DNA of 64,000 bases from Aptenodytes patagonicus (lineage: Eukaryota > Chordata > Aves > Sphenisciformes > Spheniscidae), in the NCBI RefSeq assembly GCF_965638725.1, contig NC_134950.1, positions 32,240,932-32,304,931 of the forward strand, in the 5' to 3' direction. The position numbers and the translations under genes were made by a program. The notes beneath the pieces are model-generated. The model had not been told where the DNA came from. It searched no databases and saw nothing but the letters and a program-made list of their open reading frames with translations. Positions within the stretch are counted from its first letter, which is position 1. The number at the start of each line of letters is the position of its first letter. Of this stretch, positions 63,951-64,000 are shown one piece after another.

Positions 63951-64000
63951 CTCTCTAGAGAGTGTGTCCGGTCGGCAAATGGGTGCCTCCGCACCTCTCA

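Larger units (their letters stand above)
60467..64000 (-). mobile_element. Long CR1 LINE, antisense, running off the window end
   Basis: On the minus strand the element runs from the window edge (inside ORF1) through ORF2 to a 3' end at about 60467, where five to six octamers (complement of ATTCTATG) close it. More than 3.5 kb is present, against a few hundred bases for the other copies here. Disabling changes are few: two stops in the endonuclease part, one stop and a frameshift before the reverse transcriptase, one stop within the reverse transcriptase and a frameshift after it. Sense-strand open frames over this region are antisense shadows. Confidence 0.95.

Overview
This is vertebrate nuclear DNA, almost certainly from a bird. 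Coding exons are sparse, the introns are spliceosomal (GT-AG), and CR1 LINEs ending in the ATTCTATG octamer repeat are scattered throughout, together with an ERV-type LTR of a kind I know from avian genomes. The species cannot be fixed from the sequence. The window is a piece of the fatty-acid-binding-protein (FABP) cluster.

The two intact genes are on the + strand and share the four-exon FABP layout of 73 + 173 + 102 + 51 coding bases, which gives 132 residues. FABP4 lies at 33896-37102 and PMP2 (myelin P2, FABP8) at 43280-47088. Each has a TATA-like box upstream of the ATG and an AATAAA after the stop.

The most interesting feature is a decayed third member 17.7 kb upstream of FABP4, on the same strand. 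Exon 1 is at 11354-11425, exon 2 at 12709-12879, exon 3 at 14413-14514, and a tentative exon 4 at 16117-16162. Exon lengths are 72, 171 and 102, that is, the family lengths minus one, two and zero bases. The relic keeps introns, so it is not a processed copy. Its surviving residues (xID.L.GT, SCE-type exon 1, GRLAKP, LGEEF.ETTP) resemble FABP12 more than FABP4 or PMP2. The order FABP12 - FABP4 - PMP2 on one strand matches the human 8q21 order as I remember it. I read it as a unitary FABP12 pseudogene. No FABP9 relic was seen between FABP4 and PMP2, and neither IMPA1 nor FABP5 (the expected outer neighbours) could be found inside the window.

Layout: 1-11.3 kb is non-coding with old CR1 tails. 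11.3-16.2 kb is the FABP12 relic with an antisense solo LTR (about 15027-16081) in its third intron. 16.2-33.8 kb is non-coding, with a young CR1 tail at 20.3 kb and a CR1-in-CR1 nest at 31.7-32.7 kb. 33.9-37.3 kb is FABP4. 37.3-43.2 kb is spacer with two CR1-type fragments. 43.3-47.3 kb is PMP2. 47.3-60.4 kb is non-coding with an ancient LINE relic (52.4-53.3 kb) and a CR1 tail (53.7 kb). 60.47 kb to the window end is one long antisense CR1 that carries the end of ORF1 and a full-span but broken endonuclease/reverse-transcriptase ORF2.
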